From: Maribacter luteus
GTDB lineage: Bacteria > Bacteroidota > Bacteroidia > Flavobacteriales > Flavobacteriaceae
DNA: 64,000 bases
Assembly (NCBI RefSeq): GCF_009674825.1
Contig: NZ_WKJH01000022.1
Span: forward strand, 38,591-102,590
Reading direction: 5' to 3'
Position 1 is the first letter of the stretch. Each line of letters opens with the position of its first letter. The translations under genes were made by a program, and so were the position numbers. This document shows, piece by piece, positions 8,308 to 16,773 of the stretch. The notes under the pieces were generated by a model. That model did no database searches and was not told the DNA's origin. It worked only from the letters and a program-made list of their open reading frames with translations.

Positions 8308-9069
8308 ATGAGACCTTATATATTGGCAGAGACCAATTGGAAGGCGTTGAAGAACGCCAAGTTTGATTTGGCCATCTTGCCTTGGGGTGCGACCGAGGCC
8401 CATAATTATCACTTGCCATATGGCACAGATGTTTTTGAAAGTGATGCTTTAGCGGCCGAATCGGCCAAAATTGCTTGGGACAGAGGAGGAAAGGTGATTG
8501 TTTTGCCTACCGTTCCATTCGGGGTCAATACCGGACAGAGTGATATTTATTTGGATATAAACCTGAACCCAAGTACCCAATTAGCGATCTTAAGTGATGT
8601 GGTTGAGGTACTGAACCGTCAGGGTATACATAAATTACTTTTGTTCAATAGCCATGGCGGTAATAATTTTAAGCCTTTAGTAAGGGAATTGGGTTTAAGG
8701 TACCCTGAAATGTTCATTTGTTTTTCCAATTGGTTCCAATCTTTGGATAAGACCAAGTATTTTGAACATGAAGGTGATCATGCAGATGAAATGGAGACCA
8801 GCCTTATGCTTTATTTGAAACCGGAACTGGTACTCCCAAAAGAACATTGGGGAACAGGGGCTTCGAAAGAATATAAAATTAAATCGTTTTCTGAAGGATG
8901 GGTTTGGGCAGAACGCAAATGGTCGCAGATCAGTGAGGATACGGGTGTTGGCAACCCCAAGAGTTCATCCAAAGAAAAAGGTGAGCGCTATTTTAAAGAT
9001 GTTACCCAAAAAGTCGGAAATTTTATTTTTGAACTAAGTGGGGCCGATACAAATGAACTTTATGAATAG
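8308..9069 (+). CDS. Creatininase family protein (amidohydrolase)
   Basis: 253 residues with the creatininase-family metal motifs: GATEAHNYHLPYGTD at about 29-43 (Glu, His and Asp ligands), FNSHGGNN near 112-119 and the HADEMETSL block. Members open cyclic amides or act on formamide intermediates (creatininase, MftE, ArfB-like); which substrate applies here cannot be decided. It begins 19 bases after the detached hydroxylase tail, so it may be in the same transcript. It converges on the ACBP gene with ten bases between the two stops. Confidence 0.88.
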   Translation: MRPYILAETNWKALKNAKFDLAILPWGATEAHNYHLPYGTDVFESDALAAESAKIAWDRGGKVIVLPTVPFGVNTGQSDIYLDINLNPSTQLAILSDVVEVLNRQGIHKLLLFNSHGGNNFKPLVRELGLRYPEMFICFSNWFQSLDKTKYFEHEGDHADEMETSLMLYLKPELVLPKEHWGTGASKEYKIKSFSEGWVWAERKWSQISEDTGVGNPKSSSKEKGERYFKDVTQKVGNFIFELSGADTNELYE

Positions 9070-9079
9070 GTTATAAACC

Positions 9080-9343
9080 CTATCCTTCTTTAAATTCCTT
9101 TTTTACTAATTTAATATAGGACTTCATGGCTTCCTCCCGGCTAATATTCTGTGCTTGAAACAAGGCATTGGCCTTAAAAGCATTGATTAGAGGTGTTTTG
9201 CTTCCTGGATTATCAAAGTTTTTATTGGCTATTTTATAATATGCATATAATTTTAGCAAGAGATCGGCAGGCAATGGTTCGGTGTAATTATTGACAACAG
9301 CCACTGCTTCATCAAATTTTTTACGTAAAGTCTCTTTCTTCAT
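9080..9343 (-). CDS. Acyl-CoA-binding protein
   Basis: 87 residues from the ATG at 9343, the usual ACBP length. The signature helices are visible: KLYAYYKIA, then KTPLINAFKANAL and SREEAMKSYIKLVKK. It should carry long-chain acyl-CoA in the cytosol. A longer in-frame start at 9385 would place 14 extra residues inside psd and is not needed. The chosen start overlaps the end of psd by 23 bases, so it is the last gene of the rsfS-ftsH-LUD-cdsA-psd operon and fits with phospholipid synthesis. Confidence 0.88.
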   Translation of the reverse strand: MKKETLRKKFDEAVAVVNNYTEPLPADLLLKLYAYYKIANKNFDNPGSKTPLINAFKANALFQAQNISREEAMKSYIKLVKKEFKEG

Positions 9344-10001
9344 GCTTATCAACATAGGTAGCGATACACGTTTTGGCACCGACAACCTTTTGGTTAAGTT
9401 TTACGGCAATACCACAATCCAAAGGTAACAATAAGTCTACCCTAGAACCAAATTTTATAAAACCGGAATCATCCCCCTGTTGTACGCTTTCCCCTTCTTC
9501 TGCGTAATTCACTATTCTTCTGGCCATGGCACCTGCAATTTGGCGATATAGGATTTTACCAAATTTAGGGGTATTGATTACTACGGTTGTCCGTTCGTTG
9601 TCAGTGCTCGATTTTGGATGCCAGGCAACCAAGTATTTTCCCGGATGGTATTTGGAATATTTAATAGTACCACTGATCGGGTAACGGGTTACATGTACGT
9701 TGAAAGGCGACATGAAAATGGAGACCTGAAGCCTTTTGTCATTAAAATATTCAGTTTCAAGAACTTCTTCAATGACAACAACCTTACCGTCGACAGGGGC
9801 CAATATTTCGTCGAATAGATTGTTGGCACTTCTTTTAGGGTTTCTGAAGAATTGAAGTATTATGATCAATACCAGTACTGATGTGGCCTGTAGTCCCCAG
9901 CGTAGCCAATCGTTAATGATGTAGAACTCTGACAGTAAAACAATGCCAACAACGATAATAAAGGTCGTTAGGATTATTGTTTGGCCTTCTTTATGAAACA
10001 T
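9321..10001 (-). CDS. psd: Phosphatidylserine decarboxylase
   Basis: 226 residues, the short (type II) form. It decarboxylates phosphatidylserine to phosphatidylethanolamine at the inner membrane. One or two N-terminal membrane helices (9-50), then APVDGKV (Asp about 71), NVHVTRYP (His103) and the self-cleavage site FGSRVD, where Ser186 would become the pyruvoyl group after cleavage between Gly185 and Ser186. It overlaps cdsA by 11 bases upstream and the ACBP gene downstream. CdsA supplies CDP-diacylglycerol for the phosphatidylserine that this enzyme uses; the synthase itself is not in the window. Confidence 0.93.
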   Translation of the reverse strand: MFHKEGQTIILTTFIIVVGIVLLSEFYIINDWLRWGLQATSVLVLIIILQFFRNPKRSANNLFDEILAPVDGKVVVIEEVLETEYFNDKRLQVSIFMSPFNVHVTRYPISGTIKYSKYHPGKYLVAWHPKSSTDNERTTVVINTPKFGKILYRQIAGAMARRIVNYAEEGESVQQGDDSGFIKFGSRVDLLLPLDCGIAVKLNQKVVGAKTCIATYVDKHEERDFT

Positions 10002-10794
10002 AAGAGAAAATATTTAACGTTAAATAGGCGAAAGGAGCAGCAAAAACCATGCTGTCAAGGCGATCTAGAAGGCCGCCATGGCCGGGTATTATGGCTCCAC
10101 TGTCTTTTACCCCAGCATTTCTTTTGAATTTAGATTCTATTAAATCGCCCAAGGTTCCGAAAATTACGATTATTGCCGCTAATATCATCCATTGAACAGG
10201 GTCGATTATCGGTTCGTAGCGGCCAAGGAAATAAGCAGCGATCAACGTGAACACCAATCCGCCCAAAGTGCCTTCAATGGTTTTTTTCGGTGATACTGCG
10301 GGGAACAATTTAGTGCGCCCTATTGTACTGCCCACTACATAAGCAAAAGAATCATTTACCCAAATCAATATAAAAATACCCATTATCAATAATTTGGCAA
10401 AATCATTGTTCTTGTAAGGTATCATGGTGAGAAAGATGCAACCGCCACCGATATAGAACAGGCCTATGATGAATTTATGATAAAATTTAAAAGGTCTTTT
10501 CTTCTTTGAGAACAGGAAAAAGAGCAGTGCTATGTTCGTTGATATGGTCAGGAACATTAAAATATTGATCAACCATTTATCATGTACCAAGTAGATAAAC
10601 GCCCACCAAAGTGCCAAATAGGCAATGAAAATATGGTATCCTTTAAGATGTACGAGTCTTTTGTATTCGTATAGGCACACAAGGCCAAAGGCCATGAATA
10701 AAAAATCAAAAGCATCAGAGCTTAGAAATACCGCTGATAGCAAGAGAATAATATAAACTGCCCCGGAGAGTGCCCTTCTTAATACTTCTTTCAT
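9991..10794 (-). CDS. cdsA: Phosphatidate cytidylyltransferase
   Basis: 267 residues, about eight membrane helices. The CDP-diglyceride synthetase signature lies at about 221-247 (SKFKRNAGVKDSG followed by PGHGGLLDRLDS), with the upstream SPKKTIEGTLGG motif. It makes CDP-diacylglycerol from phosphatidate and CTP, the branch point for phospholipid head groups. It begins one base after the LUD gene stops and overlaps psd, so translation along the operon is tightly coupled. Confidence 0.95.
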   Translation of the reverse strand: MKEVLRRALSGAVYIILLLSAVFLSSDAFDFLFMAFGLVCLYEYKRLVHLKGYHIFIAYLALWWAFIYLVHDKWLINILMFLTISTNIALLFFLFSKKKRPFKFYHKFIIGLFYIGGGCIFLTMIPYKNNDFAKLLIMGIFILIWVNDSFAYVVGSTIGRTKLFPAVSPKKTIEGTLGGLVFTLIAAYFLGRYEPIIDPVQWMILAAIIVIFGTLGDLIESKFKRNAGVKDSGAIIPGHGGLLDRLDSMVFAAPFAYLTLNIFSYVS

Positions 10795-10795
10795 A

Positions 10796-11407
10796 TTATA
10801 GATCTTCCAAAAGTAAAAGATACAGATTTTTGGAACTACTACCGTATGTTAGAAAGTCATCTGAATTTTCGTTTGTGGCCCGAAAGTGTTTCAGGGTGGT
10901 TATATTGGCCGGAATACTATGGCCGTGTTTTTTCTTTATTTTTTTGAGTCCCTCCCCAATAGATTCGACCAATTGACTAGTTGTCGCGAAAACAATGATA
11001 TTACCGGGTAACTCATGAAGTTTCTTTTCCATTAATTGATTGGAGCAGACCAGAATTGAACCGTTTTGCGCAATTAGGTGCTCACAAGTGGTAAAAAAGA
11101 CTTCACTTTCGTTGGTGTTGTTCGTGAACTTAATGTTCTCTTTGGCGAATCTTTCCTGAAGCATGGGGTTCATGGCAAAGAAAGGATGGTTGTCCCAGTT
11201 GTTCTCTTGCACAATATTGTTCAGGGCTTCGGATATCTCTTGAAAAGAATCACAATAAATGAATTTACCACCGTTCTTTTTAAAATAGATGGTAAATTTT
11301 TCATCAACAGGAATGTTTAAATCGGGCATATGAACCCCGCGTGTTTCCACGGTTTCTTTGGTAACCTTTTTTTTGCCGCCTCCGAATAGTTTGTCAAATA
11401 GCCCCAT
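10796..11407 (-). CDS. LUD domain-containing protein
   Basis: 203 residues with the LutB/LutC (LUD) fold typical of lactate-utilisation proteins. Visible: N-terminal basic LFGGGKKKVTKE, a region VFFTTCEHLIAQNGSILVCSN and NIIVFATTSQLVESI. Unlike true LutC operons there are no LutA/LutB partners next to it; it sits between ftsH and cdsA. Its role in this place is unknown. The 60 bases between it and ftsH hold a strong hairpin (11425-11461), which could uncouple its expression from ftsH. Confidence 0.75.
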   Translation of the reverse strand: MGLFDKLFGGGKKKVTKETVETRGVHMPDLNIPVDEKFTIYFKKNGGKFIYCDSFQEISEALNNIVQENNWDNHPFFAMNPMLQERFAKENIKFTNNTNESEVFFTTCEHLIAQNGSILVCSNQLMEKKLHELPGNIIVFATTSQLVESIGEGLKKIKKKHGHSIPANITTLKHFRATNENSDDFLTYGSSSKNLYLLLLEDL

Positions 11408-11424
11408 TAAAGTAATTAAAGTGT

Positions 11425-11461
11425 TTTACAGCATTCTTTTATATTTAAAGAATGCTGTAAA
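11425..11461. repeat. Perfect 15-bp inverted repeat between ftsH and the LUD gene
   Basis: Arms at 11425-11439 (TTTACAGCATTCTTT) and 11447-11461 are exact reverse complements around a 7-nt loop. On the minus strand, the operon direction, the stem is not followed by a proper T tract (the next bases read ACACTTTAATT), so it is more likely an mRNA processing or 3'-end stabilising hairpin than a strong terminator. Confidence 0.6.
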
Positions 11462-11467
11462 CCGGGT

Positions 11468-13492
11468 TTATTTATTTTCCTTGTTGTCTGTTTCTTTTTC
11501 TTCCTCTTCGCTACTAGCTTCTTTTTCTTTTGTTTCAGCTTCTTCCTTTGTCACTTCTTGTCCTTTGCCATCGAAATGCTTATCAAAAGGTCTTTTACCG
11601 AAAATCTTTTCTAAATCTTCTTTGAAAATAACCTCTTTTTCCAAAAGGCGCTCGGCCAGTTCAATGAGTTTGTCCTTATTATCGGTCAGGACTTGTATGG
11701 CTCTGGTGTATTGTTCCTCGATGATCGCTGAAATTTCAGTATCGATTTTTTGAGCGGTTTCCTCACTATAAGGTTTGGTGAATCCGTATTCATTTTGACC
11801 TGAGGAATCATAATACGTAAGGTTTCCTATTTTGTCGTTTAAGCCATATACGGTTACCATGGCCCTTGCTTGTTTTGTGACTTTTTCCAAATCGCTCAAG
11901 GCCCCTGTTGATATTTTATCGAAGATTACTTTCTCTGCGGCCCTTCCTCCTAAGGTGGCACACATTTCATCTTTCATTTGTTCGGGTCTAACGATAAGCC
12001 TTTCTTCTGGCAGGTACCAAGCAGCACCCAAGGACTGTCCCCTAGGTACAATAGTTACCTTGACCAAAGGTGCGGCATGTTCCAACATCCAACTTACTGT
12101 GGCATGACCAGCTTCATGGTAAGCGATTGTCTTTTTCTCGCCGGCTGTTATTATTTTATTCTTTTTCTCAAGACCTCCGACAATACGGTCAACGGCATCA
12201 AGGAAATCTTGTTTGTTAACGGCTTTTTTCTCTTTACGAGCTGCAATCAATGCGGCCTCATTACAGACATTGGCAATATCGGCACCTGAGAATCCAGGTG
12301 TTTGTCTTGCCAAGAAATCCAAATCCAAAGTTTCCGCTGTTTTGATTGGTCTTAGATGCACTTCGAAAATTTCTTTTCTTTCGCGAATATCGGGTAGGTC
12401 CACGTAAATCTGCCTGTCAAAACGACCGGCCCTCATCAAAGCTTTATCAAGTACGTCTGCACGGTTTGTGGCAGCAAGTACGATAACATTGGTGTTGGTG
12501 CCGAAACCATCCATTTCGGTCAATAGCTGGTTCAAGGTATTTTCACGTTCGTCATTTGAACCTGTGAAATTGTTTTTTCCCCTTGCCCTACCTATGGCAT
12601 CGATTTCATCGATGAAGATTATTGCTGGTGATTTATCTTTGGCCTGTTTAAAAAGGTCACGCACCCTAGAAGCACCTACACCTACGAACATCTCTACAAA
12701 GTCAGACCCTGAAAGTGAGAAAAACGGAACTTTTGCTTCACCGGCAACGGCTTTGGCCAATAAGGTCTTACCTGTTCCTGGAGGGCCTACCAATAAGGCT
12801 CCTTTCGGAATTTTGCCCCCAAGGGATGTATATTTATCCGGGTTTCTTAAGAATTCCACGATTTCCTCTACTTCTTCTTTGGCGCCTTCCAAACCTGCGA
12901 CATCTTTAAATGAAGTACGGGTGTCCGTTTTTTCATCGAACAATTTGGCCTTGGATTTTCCGATATTGAATATCTGACCTCCGGCACCGCCGCCTCCACC
13001 GCCTGACATACGACGCATAAGGTAGATCCAAATTCCTATGATCAACACAAAAGGAAGTATGCCCAACAATAGGTCACCAATTAAGTTAGATTCTTTATCG
13101 AACTCTACAATGGTGTCCAGATTAGCCTCTTTTTTAATTTCGGTAATTTCATTCTGGAATATCTGTAGGTCCCCATAATCCAATATGTATTGGGGTACGG
13201 CTCCTGTAGTGGGTAATAAAGGTTTCTCGGCCACATCTTTGTGTACCTCTTTCTTCAGGGCTTCATCCGTTAGGAAAACCTTGGCCTGGTTTGTATTGGT
13301 GATTATCAGTATTTTACTGATATCCCCATTTCTAAGGTACTCCTGAAGTTCAGAAGTGGTCGTTTTTTTGGTATTGTTTAAATTGCCGCTACCTATAAAT
13401 TGAAACCCAATAAGGAATATCGCAATTAGTCCATAGATCCACCATGAACTGAATTTCGGTTTTTTGGGTGTTGTATTATTGTCTTTTGCCAT
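11468..13492 (-). CDS. ftsH: ATP-dependent zinc metalloprotease FtsH
   Basis: 674 residues. Two membrane helices (about 17-34 and 139-158) bracket a periplasmic domain; a glycine-rich linker (163-172) follows. The AAA+ domain has Walker A GPPGTGKT (236-243), Walker B IIFIDEID (291-298) and the second region of homology with its Arg fingers (RAGRFDR). The zinc site is HEAGH at 459-463. It degrades misfolded membrane proteins and short-lived regulators. The C-terminal 40 residues are a low-complexity Glu/Lys/Thr tail. rsfS lies just upstream (9 bases) and lipid genes downstream; FtsH controls lipid enzymes in other bacteria, so the grouping may be functional (inference). Confidence 0.97.
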   Translation of the reverse strand: MAKDNNTTPKKPKFSSWWIYGLIAIFLIGFQFIGSGNLNNTKKTTTSELQEYLRNGDISKILIITNTNQAKVFLTDEALKKEVHKDVAEKPLLPTTGAVPQYILDYGDLQIFQNEITEIKKEANLDTIVEFDKESNLIGDLLLGILPFVLIIGIWIYLMRRMSGGGGGGAGGQIFNIGKSKAKLFDEKTDTRTSFKDVAGLEGAKEEVEEIVEFLRNPDKYTSLGGKIPKGALLVGPPGTGKTLLAKAVAGEAKVPFFSLSGSDFVEMFVGVGASRVRDLFKQAKDKSPAIIFIDEIDAIGRARGKNNFTGSNDERENTLNQLLTEMDGFGTNTNVIVLAATNRADVLDKALMRAGRFDRQIYVDLPDIRERKEIFEVHLRPIKTAETLDLDFLARQTPGFSGADIANVCNEAALIAARKEKKAVNKQDFLDAVDRIVGGLEKKNKIITAGEKKTIAYHEAGHATVSWMLEHAAPLVKVTIVPRGQSLGAAWYLPEERLIVRPEQMKDEMCATLGGRAAEKVIFDKISTGALSDLEKVTKQARAMVTVYGLNDKIGNLTYYDSSGQNEYGFTKPYSEETAQKIDTEISAIIEEQYTRAIQVLTDNKDKLIELAERLLEKEVIFKEDLEKIFGKRPFDKHFDGKGQEVTKEEAETKEKEASSEEEEKETDNKENK

Positions 13493-13501
13493 TATTTTTT
13501 T

Positions 13502-13879
13502 TTACTGATTAATACTACTTTCTACTGTGGTGAACTTTGCGTCGCCCCAAAGTCCTTCTATATCGTAGTATTCTCTAATATGTTTTTGGAAGACGTGTAC
13601 TACTACATTAACATAATCCATTAAAACCCATTCGCCATTGTCTTCACCTTCAACGTGCCAAGGTTTGTCCTTAATGGCTTTACTAACTGTTTTTTGGATT
13701 GATCCTACAATGGCGTTCACGTGAGTGTTCGAAGTACCATCGCAAATAATAAAGTAGTCGCATACGGTGTTTTCAATTTCCCTTAGGTCAAGTAAAGATA
13801 TATTCTGTCCTTTTACTTCTTCGATTCCCTGTAAAATTAATGCAATTAACTCATCTGCACTAGCTTTCCTTTTTTGCAT
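13502..13879 (-). CDS. rsfS: Ribosomal silencing factor RsfS
   Basis: 125 residues of the RsfS/Iojap family: LIALILQGIEEVKGQNISLLDLR, then CDYFIICDGTSNTHVNAI and KPWHVEGEDNGEW are the hallmark blocks. It binds uL14 on the large subunit and blocks joining of the subunits when nutrients are short. It is the first gene of the operon leading into ftsH and lies back-to-back with birA. A TAnnTTTG box at 13899-13906 sits 19 bases upstream. Confidence 0.95.
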   Translation of the reverse strand: MQKRKASADELIALILQGIEEVKGQNISLLDLREIENTVCDYFIICDGTSNTHVNAIVGSIQKTVSKAIKDKPWHVEGEDNGEWVLMDYVNVVVHVFQKHIREYYDIEGLWGDAKFTTVESSINQ

Positions 13880-13898
13880 TCAAAAATTTTAATTTCTA

Positions 13899-13906
13899 CA
13901 AAGTTA
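13899..13906 (-). promoter_or_regulatory. Putative -7 box upstream of rsfS
   Basis: On the minus strand it reads TAACTTTG, a full match to the Bacteroidota -7 consensus TAnnTTTG, 19 bases before the rsfS start. No TTTG is found at the usual -33 spacing. It would drive the rsfS-ftsH-LUD-cdsA-psd-ACBP operon. Confidence 0.5.
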
Positions 13907-13974
13907 TTATTTTTTTGTTCTTTTATCCTTAAAAATTTTAACAATAGATGTTATAAGCTTTTCTAAGGTAGAAT

Positions 13975-14706
13975 ATGAAGATAATCAAACTTGATGCCAC
14001 GCACTCAACAAACTTATACTTAAAGGATTTAATGAGCAAAACTTCCTTGGAAGATTTTACCATTGTGGTTACCGAAGCCCAAACCCTTGGTAGGGGACAA
14101 ATGGGAACGGTTTGGGTATCCGAACCTTTTAAAAACTTGACATTCAGTATTTTAAAAGATTTGACTTCCGTGCGTATGGCTAACCCTTTTGAGTTGAATA
14201 TTTGTATTTCCTTGGCGATTTATAATGCGCTGTCAAAGTTGGGGATACCTAATTTAAAGGTGAAATGGCCAAACGACATTCTGTCAGGGCGTTCTAAAAT
14301 TTGTGGAATTTTGATTGAAAATATTTTATCGGGAAGTCGAATGCTTTCCTCGGTCATCGGTATTGGGTTGAACGTGAACCAAAAAACGTTCAAAGACTTG
14401 CCCAATGTTTCGTCACTTTCATTGTTGACCGGAAAGATTTATGATCTGGATGAACTACTGTTCTTGATTCAGGACGAATTGAAAAATACTTTTTTAGAGT
14501 TCGGGGTAAAGGGTGCCGAATTTATGAAACAAAATTATGAAACTCTTCTGTTCAGAAAAGACAAACCTTCCACTTTTAAAGATGTAGAGGGCAATATGTT
14601 CATGGGGTTTATAACCGGGGTTTCCGATATAGGTAAATTAATGGTTACCCTAGAGGATGGTGTCCTAAAGGAATTTAACATGAAAGAAATCAGCCTGTTG
14701 TATTAA
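13975..14706 (+). CDS. birA: Biotin--[acetyl-CoA-carboxylase] ligase
   Basis: 243 residues, the catalytic BirA/LplA fold without an N-terminal helix-turn-helix, so a group I ligase that does not act as a repressor. Visible motifs: THSTNLYLK at the start, the biotin-binding loop GRGQMGTVW, and KWPNDI followed by KICGILIEN. It activates biotin to biotinyl-AMP and transfers it to carboxylase carrier domains. It is divergent from rsfS and converges on the SRPBCC gene with four bases between the stops. Confidence 0.93.
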   Translation: MKIIKLDATHSTNLYLKDLMSKTSLEDFTIVVTEAQTLGRGQMGTVWVSEPFKNLTFSILKDLTSVRMANPFELNICISLAIYNALSKLGIPNLKVKWPNDILSGRSKICGILIENILSGSRMLSSVIGIGLNVNQKTFKDLPNVSSLSLLTGKIYDLDELLFLIQDELKNTFLEFGVKGAEFMKQNYETLLFRKDKPSTFKDVEGNMFMGFITGVSDIGKLMVTLEDGVLKEFNMKEISLLY

Positions 14707-14710
14707 ATGG

Positions 14711-15103
14711 TTAAATGGTCACAAGGTTATCTGACAACGTACCCATGAAATTCGTTATCGGCTTTTTGATCATCATGGCCATCATAGCATTGAATTCGCC
14801 GCTAAAACTCAAGACTACTTCACATGTAGTTTCGTTCAGCTCGTTGATATCGGCCGTTAATGTAAAGGGTAGTTTGTCGCTGGCTGCTCCCAATACGATC
14901 TTGTCGTGTGGGTTCTGTTCTTGACGTTCAAGAACTATCTGTGGCATTCCTTTTAATGCAAAAAGAAACCTGTCCTCATTGATTACCTCGAATTTATCAA
15001 TGTTTTCTGGCATAAGTTTTTCGAAATTCTTAAGGTCGGTAAGAAATTCGTAAACTTCTTTTGCACTTTTATCTATTGTATTTTTGGGAGTTTCTATATG
15101 CAT
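14711..15103 (-). CDS. SRPBCC family protein
   Basis: 130 residues with a START/Bet v1-like profile: an N-terminal strand and helix (KSAKEVYEFLTDLKNFEKLMPENID) followed by alternating strands and a C-terminal long helix (MMAMMIKKPITNFMGTL). Such proteins bind hydrophobic ligands or act as chaperones, but nothing here fixes a ligand. It starts ten bases after the pyrE stop and is likely in the pyrE transcript. Confidence 0.8.
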   Translation of the reverse strand: MHIETPKNTIDKSAKEVYEFLTDLKNFEKLMPENIDKFEVINEDRFLFALKGMPQIVLERQEQNPHDKIVLGAASDKLPFTLTADINELNETTCEVVLSFSGEFNAMMAMMIKKPITNFMGTLSDNLVTI

Positions 15104-15113
15104 GGCAATTGTA

Positions 15114-15758
15114 TTATTGGTTTTTCCATTGGGATGGTGCTTTACGCCATTCCATAAGGGTGTTCAACTGATCTTCTTTTATATATCCTGTCTCTGATGC
15201 CTGTTCTGTTAAATGGGCATAGTCCGAAAGTGTATGAAGTTCCAGTTCTTTTTCCTTGAAATTTGTTGCGGCTACATCAAAGCCATAGGTAAATATGGCC
15301 AACATACCTTTGATATTGGCACCGGCCTCTTTCAATGCATTAGCCGCATTTAAGCTGCTTTTGCCCGTGCTTATTAAATCTTCAATGATAACCACACTCT
15401 GGCCATGTTCCAGTAAACCTTCAATTTGGTTTTGGCGTCCATGGGATTTTGGTTCCGGACGCACATATACGAAAGGTAGCCCCAAATAATCCGCTACCAA
15501 GGCACCAATGCCGATAGCTCCTGTGGCCACGCCTGCAATCACATCGGGCTTGCCGTAAAGGGTTTCAACCTGTTTGGCCATTTCTTCCCGTATATAATTT
15601 CTAATGGTCGGGTATGACAATATAATCCTGTTGTCGCAATAAATCGGAGATTTCCATCCCGAAGCCCATGTAAAAGGATTTTCGGGTTTCAACTTAATTG
15701 CATTAATTTGCAGTAGGAGCTCTGCAGTTTTTTTTGCCGTGTTTTTATCTAAAACCAT
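15114..15758 (-). CDS. pyrE: Orotate phosphoribosyltransferase
   Basis: 214 residues from the ATG at 15758. It converts orotate and PRPP to OMP in pyrimidine synthesis. Motifs: PFTWASGWKSPIYCDNR at the N-terminus (substrate loop), GVATGAIGIGALVA, and the PRPP-binding VVIIEDLISTGKSS. A longer frame reaching 15890 exists but lies antisense to the NUDIX gene and adds no domain. A TACATTTG box ends four bases before this start, so the mRNA may be leaderless. Only seven bases separate this start codon from that of the divergent NUDIX gene. Confidence 0.95.
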   Translation of the reverse strand: MVLDKNTAKKTAELLLQINAIKLKPENPFTWASGWKSPIYCDNRIILSYPTIRNYIREEMAKQVETLYGKPDVIAGVATGAIGIGALVADYLGLPFVYVRPEPKSHGRQNQIEGLLEHGQSVVIIEDLISTGKSSLNAANALKEAGANIKGMLAIFTYGFDVAATNFKEKELELHTLSDYAHLTEQASETGYIKEDQLNTLMEWRKAPSQWKNQ

Positions 15759-15762
15759 TTCG

Positions 15763-15770
15763 CAAATGTA
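15763..15770 (-). promoter_or_regulatory. Putative pyrE -7 box overlapping the NUDIX start codon
   Basis: The minus strand reads TACATTTG, a full TAnnTTTG match, ending four bases before the pyrE ATG. The same bases on the plus strand contain the NUDIX ATG (15766-15768). No -33 TTTG at the usual distance. Confidence 0.5.
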
Positions 15771-16353
15771 TAAAGTTTTTGTTAAAGAACTACCCCTGAT
15801 TTTGACAAATGAATTGTCGGATATTGCAAATAGTAAATATTTTTTATTGAATAGTGATGCTGTCAAGGAAGCGATAGATGCGTTAGCCAAGAAAAAATTG
15901 AGCCAAGCATATATTTATCACCCAAACCATGAAGAGATACTAAAAAAATTCTGTAAGACCATTCCCAAAGAAGTTGCTGCAGGTGGTGTAGTGACCAATG
16001 ATAAGGGCAAAGTGCTCTTTATCTATAGGAACGACAAATGGGATTTGCCAAAGGGTAAATTGGATAAGGGGGAAACCATTGAGGAATGTGCCATTAGGGA
16101 GGTAATGGAAGAAACAGGGGTAAAGAAACTAAAAATCGAAAATTTTCTGAGAACCACTTACCATATCTTTAAGCGTAACGGAAAGTACAAGTTAAAGGAA
16201 GTTCATTGGTTTGCCATGAAAACCTCTTATGAAGGTGAACTAGTGGGGCAGGAGAGCGAAGGGATCCATAAAGTGAAATGGAAAGGGCCAAAGAAAATAA
16301 AAAAGGCACTTATGAACTCCTATACTAATATTAAGATGTTGTTCGGGGAATAG
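15766..16353 (+). CDS. NUDIX hydrolase
   Basis: 195 residues from the ATG at 15766. The Nudix box is complete: GKLDKGETIEECAIREV then MEETG, with the Glu residues that bind Mg2+. The first ~65 residues form an extra N-terminal domain (KVFVKELPLILTNEL...) before the hydrolase fold. It should cleave a nucleoside diphosphate linked to another moiety; the substrate is unknown. An upstream in-frame ATG at 15739 would overlap pyrE, so I use the ATG that gives the more natural N-terminus. It converges on the receiver gene at 16366. Confidence 0.9.
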   Translation: MYKVFVKELPLILTNELSDIANSKYFLLNSDAVKEAIDALAKKKLSQAYIYHPNHEEILKKFCKTIPKEVAAGGVVTNDKGKVLFIYRNDKWDLPKGKLDKGETIEECAIREVMEETGVKKLKIENFLRTTYHIFKRNGKYKLKEVHWFAMKTSYEGELVGQESEGIHKVKWKGPKKIKKALMNSYTNIKMLFGE

Positions 16354-16365
16354 GTTATTAGTCCG

Positions 16366-16773
16366 TTATTCGACTGGCTGCGTTATTTCTATGATTTTCG
16401 CCTTAGTGATCGGTTTATTGTTAAACCGGATAATATGATGGGTTTTCTTTCTATAAAATTCCCAGTTTTCAATATCTGCCGGGTCTATTGAAGAGGTAAC
16501 GATATTGATGATTATCTTTTCTTTTATGGGTAGTTCTATAAATTCCTCCAAAAACTGCCAACCGTCCATAATTGGCATGTTAATATCCAAGAAAATAACT
16601 TCAGGTGTTCTTTCATCGGATATTAAAGTGTGCTTAATGGCATCAATGGCCAATTGACCATTGACATATGTACTGGATGAATTGAACTCGATTGAGGTAT
16701 CCAGCATTTTCCGTATTCCGAAAACGGTAATGGGATCATCATCCACTATGTATATCGAATTAATTTTTTTCAT
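16366..16773 (-). CDS. Single-domain response regulator
   Basis: 135 residues, one receiver domain only: acidic DDD at 11-13, phospho-acceptor Asp63 in VIFLDINMP, and a Thr in NIVTSS. No output domain, so it may pass phosphate on or act by protein contact. It overlaps the end of the multi-PAS kinase by 14 bases and is surely its partner. Confidence 0.9.
   Translation of the reverse strand: MKKINSIYIVDDDPITVFGIRKMLDTSIEFNSSSTYVNGQLAIDAIKHTLISDERTPEVIFLDINMPIMDGWQFLEEFIELPIKEKIIINIVTSSIDPADIENWEFYRKKTHHIIRFNNKPITKAKIIEITQPVE

Noticed and set aside
15739..15890. Longer starts for pyrE (15890) and the NUDIX gene (15739)
   Set aside because: The added residues have no family support and each extension runs antisense into the other gene.
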